Positions 6,621-13,293 of a stretch of DNA of 20,771 nucleotides are shown here, one piece after another; the stretch's first letter is position 1, and every line of letters starts with the position of its first letter. A model generated the notes under the pieces. It ran no database searches and had not been told where the DNA came from. It saw only the letters and a list, made by a program, of their open reading frames with translations. Source of the stretch: JANNHK01 sp034408875 (GTDB lineage Bacteria > Actinomycetota > Acidimicrobiia > IMCC26256 > PALSA-610); NCBI GenBank assembly GCA_034408875.1, contig JAWXCJ010000305.1:1-20771 (forward strand), written 5' to 3'. The translations under genes were made by a program, and so were the position numbers.

Positions 6621-7745
6621 CGCGCCTTCGACCGCTTCGCCGAGTGCGAGACACGTTTCCTCGCGCCACGGGCCCGCGACGATCTGCACGCCCAACGGCA
6701 AGCCCTCGGGTGAGGTCGCCGCGGGCACGACCAGCGCGGGCCAACCCCACAAACTCACACCGAGCATGTAGGTCCAGTCGGCGAGCGACGACTCCCCCAA
6801 CAGTGGCGCGGGGTGCGGCGCCGCGGGCGACACAATCGCGTCGTACCGTTCGAGGCGGCGCAGGGCGCGGGCGCGCGAGCGGTCCCAGTCGCTGAGCATC
6901 TCGTCGACTTCGGGGCCGGTGAGTGACGAGCGACCCCAGTAGCGCAGCGTGATCGAGCGTGACTTGTCGATGTCGAGCGGGTCGTCGTCGTCGACGATCA
7001 CCGCGCCCGCGCGGTCGAGAGCAGCGACGACGCCCTCTTGCATACCGTCGACGACCGCGACGCGCAACCCGCGCACGGGCCGCGGTTCGTCGAGCGGCAC
7101 CGGCGGGCACGACGGGTCGCGACCGTCGGGACCGGCGAGGATGCCCAGCAACAGCCGTTGCTCGGCCACGGTGCGCGTGAGCGGTCCGATCACCGTGCGG
7201 CTGTCGAACATCGCGCCCGCGCGCGGGAAGTGTCCGCTGACGGGAACGCGCCCGTACGTCGAGCGCAATGTGACCAGCCCGGTGCAGTGGGCGGGGAAGC
7301 GCAAGCTGCCGCCCGAGTCGCTGCCCAATCCGATTGGCACCACGCCCGCGGCAACGAGCACCGCGTCGCCCGACGAGCTGTAGCCGGGCGTGCGGGTGGT
7401 GTCGAGCGGGTTGCGGGGCGTGCCGTGCAACTCCGACGTCTCGCCGCAGTTCGCCTTGCACACCACGATGGCGCCCGCGGCGCGGAGCCGGGCGACCACC
7501 GTCGCGTCCCGCGTCGGGCACCGGTCGCGATGGTGCGGCATACCCCCGGCGCACGGGAACGGGGTCGCCTCGATCCAGTCCTTCACGGAGATGGGAACAC
7601 CGTGCAGCGGTCCGATCGGGTCAGACCCGAGGTGCGCGGCGGCGGCGCGCACGGCGTCGTCGTCGCGCCACGCCACCGCGTGCAGGTCGGCGACGCGATC
7701 GAGCCCCGCGAGTGCGACTTCGACGCGGTCGCGGACAGCGCTCAC
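6612..7745 (-). CDS. Amidase-signature hydrolase
   Basis: The protein belongs to the amidase signature family. From GTG 7745 the catalytic triad can be placed as Lys55 (PISVKDW), Ser123 (GYSSSGDA) and Ser147 (GSDSGGSLRFPA), with the spacing seen in the family. The Ser-rich loop reads GYSSSG rather than the common GGSSGG, a mild deviation that keeps the serine. At 377 residues it is on the short side (430-470 is usual), the shortness lying in the C-terminal half, but the conserved DAIVSP and LPLGVQIVAGPW segments are in place and no break is visible. It would hydrolyse an amide or related ester in the cytoplasm. Its GTG overlaps the TGA of the ligase gene (GTGA), so the two are co-translated and may act on the same compound. 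Confidence 0.85.
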   Translation of the reverse strand: MSAVRDRVEVALAGLDRVADLHAVAWRDDDAVRAAAAHLGSDPIGPLHGVPISVKDWIEATPFPCAGGMPHHRDRCPTRDATVVARLRAAGAIVVCKANCGETSELHGTPRNPLDTTRTPGYSSSGDAVLVAAGVVPIGLGSDSGGSLRFPAHCTGLVTLRSTYGRVPVSGHFPRAGAMFDSRTVIGPLTRTVAEQRLLLGILAGPDGRDPSCPPVPLDEPRPVRGLRVAVVDGMQEGVVAALDRAGAVIVDDDDPLDIDKSRSITLRYWGRSSLTGPEVDEMLSDWDRSRARALRRLERYDAIVSPAAPHPAPLLGESSLADWTYMLGVSLWGWPALVVPAATSPEGLPLGVQIVAGPWREETCLALGEAVEGASG

Positions 7746-9235
7746 GTGAACAGTGGACGCAAGTCGGCCTTGCGCACCTTCTCGGTTCCGGTACGCGGGA
7801 GCTCGTCGACGACGACCACCCGTTTCGGCACCTTGTAGTCGCTGAGCCGTTCGGCCGCGAACGCGCACAGCTCGGCTTCGCCGAGCGTCGCGCCGGCGTT
7901 GAGACGCACTGCCGCGACGGGCACTTCGCCCTTCGTCTCGTCGGCGATCCCGAGCACCGCAGCTTCGGCTACCGCCGGGTGTTCTTCGAGGACGCGCTCG
8001 ACCTCGACGGGGAACACCGAGTACCCGCCGTGCTTGACGACGTCTTTCTTGCGCCCGGTCAGCTCGAAGAACCCGAACCCACGCGCCCGCGCCAGGTCGC
8101 CGGTGCGCAACCAACCGTCGGCCGTGAACGCTTCGGCCGTCGCGTCGTCGCGGCCGTGGTAGCCGCGCATCACGTTCGGACCCTTGATGAGCAACTCGCC
8201 GACGACGCCGCGCGGCACGTCGAGCCCATGCTCGTCGGCGATGCGGAACTCGTGGCCCTCGACCGGCCGCAACGCACCCGACATCGGGAGTGGCACGGGC
8301 GCGAATACGCGCACGGCAACTCCCCCGCCCAACTCGACCATGCCGTAACCGTCGACGAACGTCGCCTTCCCGAGTGTGCGCCCGAGCCCGGGGATGCCCA
8401 CCCCGCCACCCATCCGCTGGAAGCGTTCGACGATGTCGAGTGGGAGCGCGTCGGCACCCGACGACCACAGCCGCACCGACGACAGGTCGCGCGACTCGGC
8501 ACCGGCTTCGAGCAACATCCGGTACATCGCGGGAACGCCGAGGAACATCATCGCCCGCCGCGACTCGATCGCGTCGAGCGCGTCGTCCGGGCGGAAGTGC
8601 GTGAGCAGGTACAGCGGGATACCCGTCGCCGCGAACATGATGAGCCCGGCGAAACCGGCGACGTGCGCGACCGGCATACCCGTGACGCATCCGTGGGCGA
8701 CGATGCCTTCGGGAACCAGTGCACCGGCATGCGCCGCGCCGATGAGCGCACGGTGCGACAACTCCGCGCCCTTGGGTCGTCCGGTCGTTCCCGACGTGTA
8801 GAACAGCACCGCGATGTCCGACGGATCGACCGCGACCGCGGGCGCGGGACCGGGCGAGGCCTCGACCAACTCGTCGAAGTCGTCGATGCGCAGACGTGCG
8901 CCCGCGTCGGCGACGACGTAGTCGATCTCGTCCGGCTTCATCCGAGGGTTGACCGGCACGGCCACCGCGCCGGCCCGGGCCACCGCCGCCGCGGCGAGGA
9001 ACATGCGGTACCCGTTGGGTGTCGTCACGACGACCCGATCACCCGGGTCGACCCGGCCGGCCACGGTCGCGCCTGCTCGGGCGACGAGATCGGCCGCCTC
9101 GGCGTAGGTCAGCTTCCAGCCGTCGGGTTCTTCGACCAACGGCCGTTCGGCCCGGACGCCCGCGAACTGTTCGAGCAACGTGCCCAGCGTGAGGTCGCGA
9201 GAACGGCAAAGCGCGAGGCGGGCCGAAGTGCGCAC
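7742..9235 (-). CDS. Class I adenylate-forming (acyl-CoA synthetase-like) ligase
   Basis: This is a complete 497-residue ANL-superfamily enzyme. Visible core motifs are the phosphate-binding loop YTSGTTGRPKG at 146-156, DGYGMVELGGG (the A5 motif, with V where T usually stands), GWLRTGDLA, GRKKDVVKHGGYSVFPVEVE at the domain hinge, and the catalytic lysine region TGTEKVRKADLR with Lys486. Such enzymes activate a carboxylic acid as acyl-adenylate and load it on CoA; the acid is likely a fatty or aromatic acid but cannot be identified. GTG 9235 gives the N-terminus expected for the family. The gene is the first of a two-gene unit with the amidase and diverges from the nitroreductase across only 37 bases. 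No damage seen. Confidence 0.9.
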   Translation of the reverse strand: MRTSARLALCRSRDLTLGTLLEQFAGVRAERPLVEEPDGWKLTYAEAADLVARAGATVAGRVDPGDRVVVTTPNGYRMFLAAAAVARAGAVAVPVNPRMKPDEIDYVVADAGARLRIDDFDELVEASPGPAPAVAVDPSDIAVLFYTSGTTGRPKGAELSHRALIGAAHAGALVPEGIVAHGCVTGMPVAHVAGFAGLIMFAATGIPLYLLTHFRPDDALDAIESRRAMMFLGVPAMYRMLLEAGAESRDLSSVRLWSSGADALPLDIVERFQRMGGGVGIPGLGRTLGKATFVDGYGMVELGGGVAVRVFAPVPLPMSGALRPVEGHEFRIADEHGLDVPRGVVGELLIKGPNVMRGYHGRDDATAEAFTADGWLRTGDLARARGFGFFELTGRKKDVVKHGGYSVFPVEVERVLEEHPAVAEAAVLGIADETKGEVPVAAVRLNAGATLGEAELCAFAAERLSDYKVPKRVVVVDELPRTGTEKVRKADLRPLFT

Positions 9236-9241
9236 GTGCCG

Positions 9242-9247
9242 ATCGTA
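9242..9247 (-). promoter_or_regulatory. Possible -10 box for the ligase-amidase unit
   Basis: TACGAT lies 6 bases before GTG 9235, the geometry expected of a leaderless transcript. No -35 box is evident, and the 37-base divergent gap leaves little room, so confidence is low. Confidence 0.3.
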
Positions 9248-9272
9248 CGGCGAGTGCGCGAGGCTGAGCGCT

Positions 9273-9929
9273 ATGGACGTTCACGAAGCCCTCTATACGA
9301 CCCGGGCCATGCGCCGAGTGAAGCCCGACCCGATCCCGCTCGACGCCCAGGCACGCATCCTCGACGCGGCGGTGCGCGCGCCGACCGGCGGCAACATGCA
9401 GAACTGGAAATTCATGCTCGTGGACGACGCGGACATGAAGAGCCGGCTCGGCCCGATCTACCGCGACTGCCTCGGCCGGCTGTGGGACACCTTCTACAAA
9501 GACCGGCTCGACGCCGCGCGCGCGAACCTCGACGACCCGGACTCCAAGCAGTTGCTGAGCATCCAGCGTTCGGCGCAGCACCTCGCCGACCACTTCGAGG
9601 GCTACCCGCTGCTGCTGTTCAGTTTCTGCCAGTACGACCCGTCGGGGGGCTCGATCTTCCCGGCCACGTGGTCGGCGATGCTCGCGGCGCGCGCCGAAGG
9701 CATCGGCGCGTCGTTGACGACGGTGATGGCGTTCGAGTTGCAGAAGGTGATCGACATCCTCGGCGTGCCCGGAGACCAGGGCTGGTTGATGTCGTCATGC
9801 GTGACGTTCGGCTACCCGACCGGCAAGTGGGGCGTCGCCGCGCGCCGGCCCGCGCACGAGGTGACGTACCGCAACGGGTGGGGCAACGCGGTCGACTTCG
9901 ACACGTCGACACCGTTGTGGAAGGGATAG
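9273..9929 (+). CDS. Nitroreductase family protein
   Basis: The 218-residue protein shows the nitroreductase fold pattern: an N-terminal helix with LYTTRAMRRVKPDPIP (FMN phosphate-binding arginines), then APTGGNMQNWKFMLV, and a C-terminal region with GIGASLTTVMAFE followed by VTFGYPTGKWG. Members bind FMN as dimers and use NAD(P)H to reduce nitro groups, quinones, enones or related acceptors. The ATG at 9273 matches the family start; the longer frame from 9180 runs into the ligase gene and is not used. Its head-to-head position with the acyl ligase suggests shared regulation, but no operator was recognised. It is intact; the physiological substrate is unknown. Confidence 0.9.
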   Translation: MDVHEALYTTRAMRRVKPDPIPLDAQARILDAAVRAPTGGNMQNWKFMLVDDADMKSRLGPIYRDCLGRLWDTFYKDRLDAARANLDDPDSKQLLSIQRSAQHLADHFEGYPLLLFSFCQYDPSGGSIFPATWSAMLAARAEGIGASLTTVMAFELQKVIDILGVPGDQGWLMSSCVTFGYPTGKWGVAARRPAHEVTYRNGWGNAVDFDTSTPLWKG

Positions 9930-9933
9930 CGGT

Positions 9934-10026
9934 TCAGGGAGCGCGGGTGAAGCGCGACGCGTGTTGCGCCCCGCGAACTCGTCGGCGCCCGGTTGCGTCG
10001 CGAGGCAGGACCGGGATCGCCGTCAT
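9934..10026 (-). other. Short ORF of uncertain status (30 codons)
   Basis: An ATG at 10026 opens 30 codons (MTAIPVLPRDATG at the start, HASRFTRAP at the end). A TAGCCT box lies 7 bases before it. The product has no recognisable domain. Given its position beside a hydrolase tail and the many deleted genes in the window, it may be another gene whose middle was lost, or simply chance. Confidence 0.15.
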
Positions 10027-10036
10027 GGTGCGCAGG

Positions 10037-10138
10037 CTACGCCAGGTACCGGCCGAACCAGTCGAGGACGAGCGCGTAGGCCTCGGCGTACGACCATGAA
10101 GCGTTCCCGCCGTACCCCCGCGGTGCGCACCGACCGTT
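10037..10138 (-). pseudogene. C-terminal tail of an alpha/beta-hydrolase-like gene
   Basis: Directly after the endonuclease stop, in another frame, 33 codons read RCAPRGYGGNASWS and AYALVLDWFGRYLA before TAG at 10037-10039. An aromatic helix of the LVLDWFGRYL type is a common last helix of alpha/beta hydrolases and esterases. There is no start codon and no body of the gene; upstream bases are the endonuclease coding sequence. I read this as a surviving tail of a gene otherwise lost. The short length makes family assignment weak. Confidence 0.45.
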
Positions 10139-10985
10139 AGTACCGAAGTTCCGCGACCAACCCGACGTGGTCCGACGGGCACATGCCGTCGACCAGTTCG
10201 TCACCGATGATCCGGATCGACACGACGTGCCCGCATCCGCCCAGCTTGGCCTGGCCGACCATCACGTAGTCGATGCGCTGCTCCGGTCCGAGGTTGGCGC
10301 GGCTGAACGGATTGTCGTTCGAGATCGTGTAACCCGCGCTGCCGTCGCCCGCCACTTCCCACCCGTCGCGGAACATCACACCGGGGACGGGCGCGGCGGT
10401 GCGACCGGTGAGCATGCGTATCTCGTCGCTATTCGGCTCGGCGTTCAGGTCGCCGACGAGTACGGCGGGAAACGGGCGGGGCCGTTGCGCCCGCACGAGC
10501 GAGCACATCGCCTTGACCTGTTCCTGGCGCACGGCGCTGTGGTCGGACCGCCAGCTCAGGTGCGCGCAGTAGATCTGGATGGGGCCGCGCGGTCCGTCGA
10601 CCTCGGCGAACACACACAGCCGTTCCTCGCCCTCGTCGTCGCGGGCGCCGCCACCTTCACGCGGCAGCATGAGGACCTCGTGGCGCGCGATCGGCCAGTG
10701 CGAGAGCACCGCGTTGCCCGAGCGGGCGCCGTCGCGCTCGAGGTTGTGGGCGTACACGGGCGGTCCGTAGCCGAGCGCGTCGGCGACGACCCGGGCCTGG
10801 TTGCGGTCGTCGTCGTCCCACACTTCCTGCAGGGCGACGATGTCGGCGTCGACGGCTCGGAGCGTCTCGACGATCGCGGGCAGGCGTGCCTCCCACGGTC
10901 CGTAGCGGCCCCAGAGGTTCCACGTCGCGATGCGCACGGTGGTCTCGAGCAGCGGTCCGTAGCCGGGGTCGTAGTCGAGCGTCAC
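10137..10985 (-). CDS. Endonuclease/exonuclease/phosphatase family protein
   Basis: All catalytic motifs of the EEP superfamily are visible in this 282-residue protein: IATWNLWG with Asn23, DIVALQEVW with metal-binding Glu54, SGNAVLSHWPI, IYCAHLSW, the metal/general-base motif GDLNAEPNSDE, IDYVMV, and the final CPSDHVGLVAEL with His273. Members cleave phosphodiesters or phosphates in nucleic acids, phosphoinositides or sphingolipids using Mg2+. There is no signal peptide, so it is probably cytoplasmic, and the substrate is open. The start is GTG 10985, overlapping the TGA of the upstream membrane protein gene (GTGA). The longer open frame reaching 11171 is rejected because the conserved strand IATWN begins near residue 19 from this GTG. 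Confidence 0.9.
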   Translation of the reverse strand: MTLDYDPGYGPLLETTVRIATWNLWGRYGPWEARLPAIVETLRAVDADIVALQEVWDDDDRNQARVVADALGYGPPVYAHNLERDGARSGNAVLSHWPIARHEVLMLPREGGGARDDEGEERLCVFAEVDGPRGPIQIYCAHLSWRSDHSAVRQEQVKAMCSLVRAQRPRPFPAVLVGDLNAEPNSDEIRMLTGRTAAPVPGVMFRDGWEVAGDGSAGYTISNDNPFSRANLGPEQRIDYVMVGQAKLGGCGHVVSIRIIGDELVDGMCPSDHVGLVAELRY

Positions 10986-11635
10986 ACGCGTTCCTTCGCC
11001 ATCTGCGGTATCAGCATGTACGCCGCGACGAGGAAGCACACGGCACCGATGAAGGTCTGCACGTTGACGGTGCGGATGTTGACTGCTTCGTCGGTCGTCG
11101 GCAGCACGAGCGACGCGATCGCGGAAATGCCGAACGCGACCGAGCCGACGAGGTTGAGCGTCGCCATCCACCAGTCGGTGTCACGGCCGCCGGGTATTAC
11201 CCGATGGCGCATGGTCATGAACGCGACGTAGCTCGAAATGAGGAAGCACACCGACCCGAGCGCGTCCGGCGCCCACACGAGCCGGTCGGCCTCCTGTGCG
11301 TCGAGGCTGGTCTGCAACGCGTGGAATGTCGTCACGTTGAACAAGAGCGTGCCCGCGAACTGTACGACCGCGGCCACCCAGTCGGGCGAGTTCGTGTCCC
11401 ACACGAACACGCGCCGGCGGTGCTCGCCGTACGGGTTCACCGTTTGCAGGTACTGGCACAACGACGCCGAGGTAAAAAAGATCGAGCCGACGAAGAAGAT
11501 GAACCCAGTGGTGCGCGGGCTCACGTTCTCTGTGTACAGGGGCATCGACCCGAGTGCGAAGCACGCGGAGCCGATGATGAACAGCACGGCGATCCACCAC
11601 AGGAGCCGCGTCGGTGCCCAGATCCATGCCGTCAT
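10982..11635 (-). CDS. YrhK-like integral membrane protein
   Basis: The 217-residue protein has six hydrophobic segments arranged as three similar pairs: about residues 9-30 and 42-65, 90-108 and 125-145, then 158-178 and 190-210. Motifs such as LFIIGSACFALGS, FVGSIFFTSASLCQYL and DALGSVCFLISSY recur, each with G-S-x-C/F-F, consistent with the YrhK-type repeat found in actinobacterial membrane proteins. No enzymatic motif is present and the function is unknown. The start is ATG 11635. The gene is coupled to the endonuclease/phosphatase gene downstream by a 4-base overlap, which suggests they work together, perhaps on a membrane-derived phosphodiester, though this is inference. Confidence 0.6.
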   Translation of the reverse strand: MTAWIWAPTRLLWWIAVLFIIGSACFALGSMPLYTENVSPRTTGFIFFVGSIFFTSASLCQYLQTVNPYGEHRRRVFVWDTNSPDWVAAVVQFAGTLLFNVTTFHALQTSLDAQEADRLVWAPDALGSVCFLISSYVAFMTMRHRVIPGGRDTDWWMATLNLVGSVAFGISAIASLVLPTTDEAVNIRTVNVQTFIGAVCFLVAAYMLIPQMAKERV

Positions 11636-11636
11636 G

Positions 11637-11717
11637 TCAGATCAGACCGCTCTCGACGGCAGCGACGGCTTGGGTGCCCGCGACCACGGTTTCGATGCGA
11701 TCGGCCCGGCACGCCAT
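11637..11717 (-). other. 26-codon ORF or gene tail just upstream of the membrane protein
   Basis: An ATG at 11717 starts 26 codons (DRIETVVAGTQAVAAVESGLI at the end, of which the helix-like part is TQAVAAVESGL), stopping one base before the membrane protein ATG. No ribosome binding site is visible. The codon choice looks coding-like, and it resembles a surviving C-terminal helix of a lost gene. It could also be a short leader peptide. The rest of the 161-base gap holds the PadR promoter on the other strand. Confidence 0.2.
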
Positions 11718-11761
11718 CGCGGGCACGGTATGCGGCGCGGCGGAGGCGCGGCGGAACGCTC

Positions 11762-11790
11762 TTGCTTATGGGCAGATATCTTCCTATAAT
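11762..11790 (+). promoter_or_regulatory. Strong promoter of the PadR gene, leaderless
   Basis: TTGCTT (11762-11767) and a perfect TATAAT (11785-11790) are separated by 17 bases. The ATG follows the -10 box by 6 bases, so the mRNA should start at or next to the start codon. The spacer contains the palindrome AGATATCT (11774-11781), which overlaps where a repressor would block polymerase and may be the regulator's own operator. Confidence 0.7.
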
Positions 11791-11796
11791 CGTGTC

Positions 11797-12252
11797 ATGG
11801 TTCGGCGCCGGCCCGGCACCCTGTTGCCGCTCGAGATCGGGATCCTCGAACAGGCCGTCGACGCCCGCGACCCGATTCACGGCTTCGCCATCGCGAAGTT
11901 GCTCCGGGATGCCTCCGGCGCGCGCGTCCTCACCGCGCACGGCACCCTGTACAAGGCGCTCGCCCGCCTCGAAACGGCGGGGCTGCTCGCAAGCTCGTGG
12001 GAGGACCCCGACATCGCGGCGACTGCGGGCCGGCCTCGCCGCCGCCTCTACGAAGTGACCGGCGCGGGCCGCGCCGCACTGGTCGCGGCGCGGGCCCAGC
12101 TCCCGAGCCCACGGCTGCAACCGGGAGTGGAACCCGCGCCTAGCTCGCGCAACCCCCCACTGCCGAAATTGCGTCGTACGGCGACCGAAATGGTCGCCGT
12201 ACGGCGCAATTTCGGCGAGACGCGCGCTTTCGGGCTAGGCGAGTTCGTGTGA
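11797..12252 (+). CDS. PadR-family transcriptional regulator with an odd C-terminal extension
   Basis: Residues 1-110 form a PadR-type winged helix: LPLEIGILEQAVDARDPIHG (helix 1), FAIAKLLRDASG, the recognition region LTAHGTLYKALARLETAGLL, and the wing GRPRRRLYEVTGAGRAAL. Such proteins are dimeric repressors, often of efflux or stress genes, that respond to small molecules. Relatives of this subtype usually end soon after a LQPG-type motif; here the frame runs on for about 40 residues through a large palindrome (12163-12215) to TAG 12250-12252. The tail is therefore probably not functional protein, and the native stop may have been lost when the palindrome arrived. Target genes are unclear: the divergent membrane protein/endonuclease pair is the nearest candidate. 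The promoter suggests autoregulation. Confidence 0.85.
   Translation: MVRRRPGTLLPLEIGILEQAVDARDPIHGFAIAKLLRDASGARVLTAHGTLYKALARLETAGLLASSWEDPDIAATAGRPRRRLYEVTGAGRAALVAARAQLPSPRLQPGVEPAPSSRNPPLPKLRRTATEMVAVRRNFGETRAFGLGEFV
12163..12215. repeat. 24-bp palindrome (REP-like element or bidirectional terminator)
   Basis: The arms 12163-12186 and 12192-12215 are reverse complements with one mismatch, separated by a 5-base GAAAT loop. Each arm contains its own near-perfect palindrome around CGCCGTACGGCG, so alternative folds are possible. It lies inside the 3' end of the PadR frame and 20 bases from the stop of the convergent LURP-one-like gene, a natural place for a two-way terminator. There is no T-tract on either strand, so a classical intrinsic terminator is not supported; a REP-like repeat is equally possible. 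Confidence 0.85.
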
Positions 12253-12714
12253 CATCGCGTCGACGGCCACGGTGACCGCGAGGATGAGAACGACATCGGC
12301 CTCGTGCTCGATTTCGACGCCGTAGGTCTCGCGCAGCTTGAACCACTTCTTCGAGATCTCGGCGATCTTGTCGCCGTCGCGTTCGATCTTGTACTCGTGG
12401 TCGGCGAAGTTGCCCTTGACCTTCAGGTCCTTGCCGTTCTCGACGTCGACCTCGAAGCGGTCGCGGATGCCGACGATCCCCTTCTTCACCTGGGCTTCGT
12501 GCTTCTGCCCGTCGGCCCCTGTCATCTCGATCTTGATCTTGTCGCGGATGCTGAGCTTCTTCTCTCTGATCGTCGCGACTTCACGGCCGTTCGCGTCTTC
12601 GAGTATCCACGTGTCGCGGATGCTCATGGCCTTGCCGTCGACCTTGAATGCCTTGTTCCCGGCCTCGTCCTCGATCCAGTAGTCGTCGCCGATCGACATC
12701 ATCTTCTGGCGCAT
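12235..12714 (-). CDS. LURP-one-related (LOR/Tubby-like) protein
   Basis: From ATG 12714 the 159 residues follow the LURP-one-related pattern: MRQKMMSIGDDYWIEDEAGN, then KAFKVDGKAMSIRDTWILED, REVATIREKKLSIRDKIKIE, a central IRDRFEVDVENGKDLKVKGN, and KKWFKLRETYGVEIE before a hydrophobic ILAVTVAVDAM end. The repeating short strands build a Tubby-like beta-barrel around a C-terminal hydrophobic helix. Bacterial members are of unknown function, perhaps lipid or membrane associated. The open frame continues upstream without a stop into the remains of an enoyl-CoA hydratase gene, so the true start is uncertain. The residues between (EKEYGKGFLRKESGSEGR) may belong to an original, longer N-terminus. 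The barrel itself looks complete. Confidence 0.8.
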   Translation of the reverse strand: MRQKMMSIGDDYWIEDEAGNKAFKVDGKAMSIRDTWILEDANGREVATIREKKLSIRDKIKIEMTGADGQKHEAQVKKGIVGIRDRFEVDVENGKDLKVKGNFADHEYKIERDGDKIAEISKKWFKLRETYGVEIEHEADVVLILAVTVAVDAMSHELA

Positions 12715-12795
12715 CTGGAACTTGCGCCCTTCGCTGCCGGATTCCTTGCGGAGAAAGCCCTTGCCGTACTCCTTCTCGATGATGGTCCCTGATCG

Positions 12796-13229
12796 GCGCG
12801 AGCCGTAGTCGCCGAAGGGATCATCGCGCTCGCGGACGGCCTGGCGGAACCCGACCTCGACCGAGCGGGCCACGAAGTCCTGTCCTTCCTGCGGGTGGCG
12901 GGCGACGCCGTCGAACAGCGTGCCGAGCAGCCGTGACGGGTCGGGGGTGCACCAACCCTGCACCGCCGCGATTGTCGGCTTCGACAGGGTGTGCAGCTTC
13001 GCCCACGTCGACGCGTACCGGCCGATCATCTGGACGTCGACGGCGGAGTCCCAAACGCGTGCGCTCGCGGATTCGGCCGCGGCCTGACCCGACGTCGCCC
13101 AGTCGAGCTGGTAGCCGGCACAGAATGCGGGGCCCTCGGCCCGTAGGAGCACCGCCCGTGCGTCGCGAGTGTGAGCACCCGGACGGCCTCGACGGTCTCG
13201 ACCGCCTCGCTCCGCAGCGGTTCAGTCAC
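12796..13229 (-). pseudogene. Enoyl-CoA hydratase (crotonase) remnant with two internal deletions
   Basis: GTG 13229 starts a normal crotonase N-terminus ending in VRVLTLAT. The sequence then jumps, with a change of frame, to DARAVLLRAEGPAFCAGYQL, the first oxyanion-hole strand, skipping roughly 35 residues. It continues well through LHTLSKPTIAAVQGWC, the start of the second oxyanion-hole helix. There (about 12949) it jumps again, this time in frame, to the C-terminal helices LLGTLFDGVARHPQEGQDF and FRQAVRERDDPFGDYGSR, skipping about 100-110 residues including the GG oxyanion residues and the catalytic-Glu region. The native stop is also missing, so translation would run into the LURP-one-like gene. 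The enzyme cannot work; as an intact gene it would have acted in fatty-acid or similar CoA-ester breakdown. Confidence 0.82.
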
Positions 13230-13293
13230 TGCCGGACCCTACCGATGATTCGGGGATAGCGTCGGCGGTTCACAGCGGGACTACGGGGGCGGA

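Noticed and set aside
7334..10099. 921-codon plus-strand open frame
   Set aside because: It covers the amidase/ligase genes in antisense and the nitroreductase out of frame; the real genes show family motifs, this frame shows none.
12235..13152. A genuine crotonase-LURP fusion protein
   Set aside because: The crotonase part lacks its catalytic core and has a separate upstream frameshift, so degradation plus read-through explains it better than a designed fusion.
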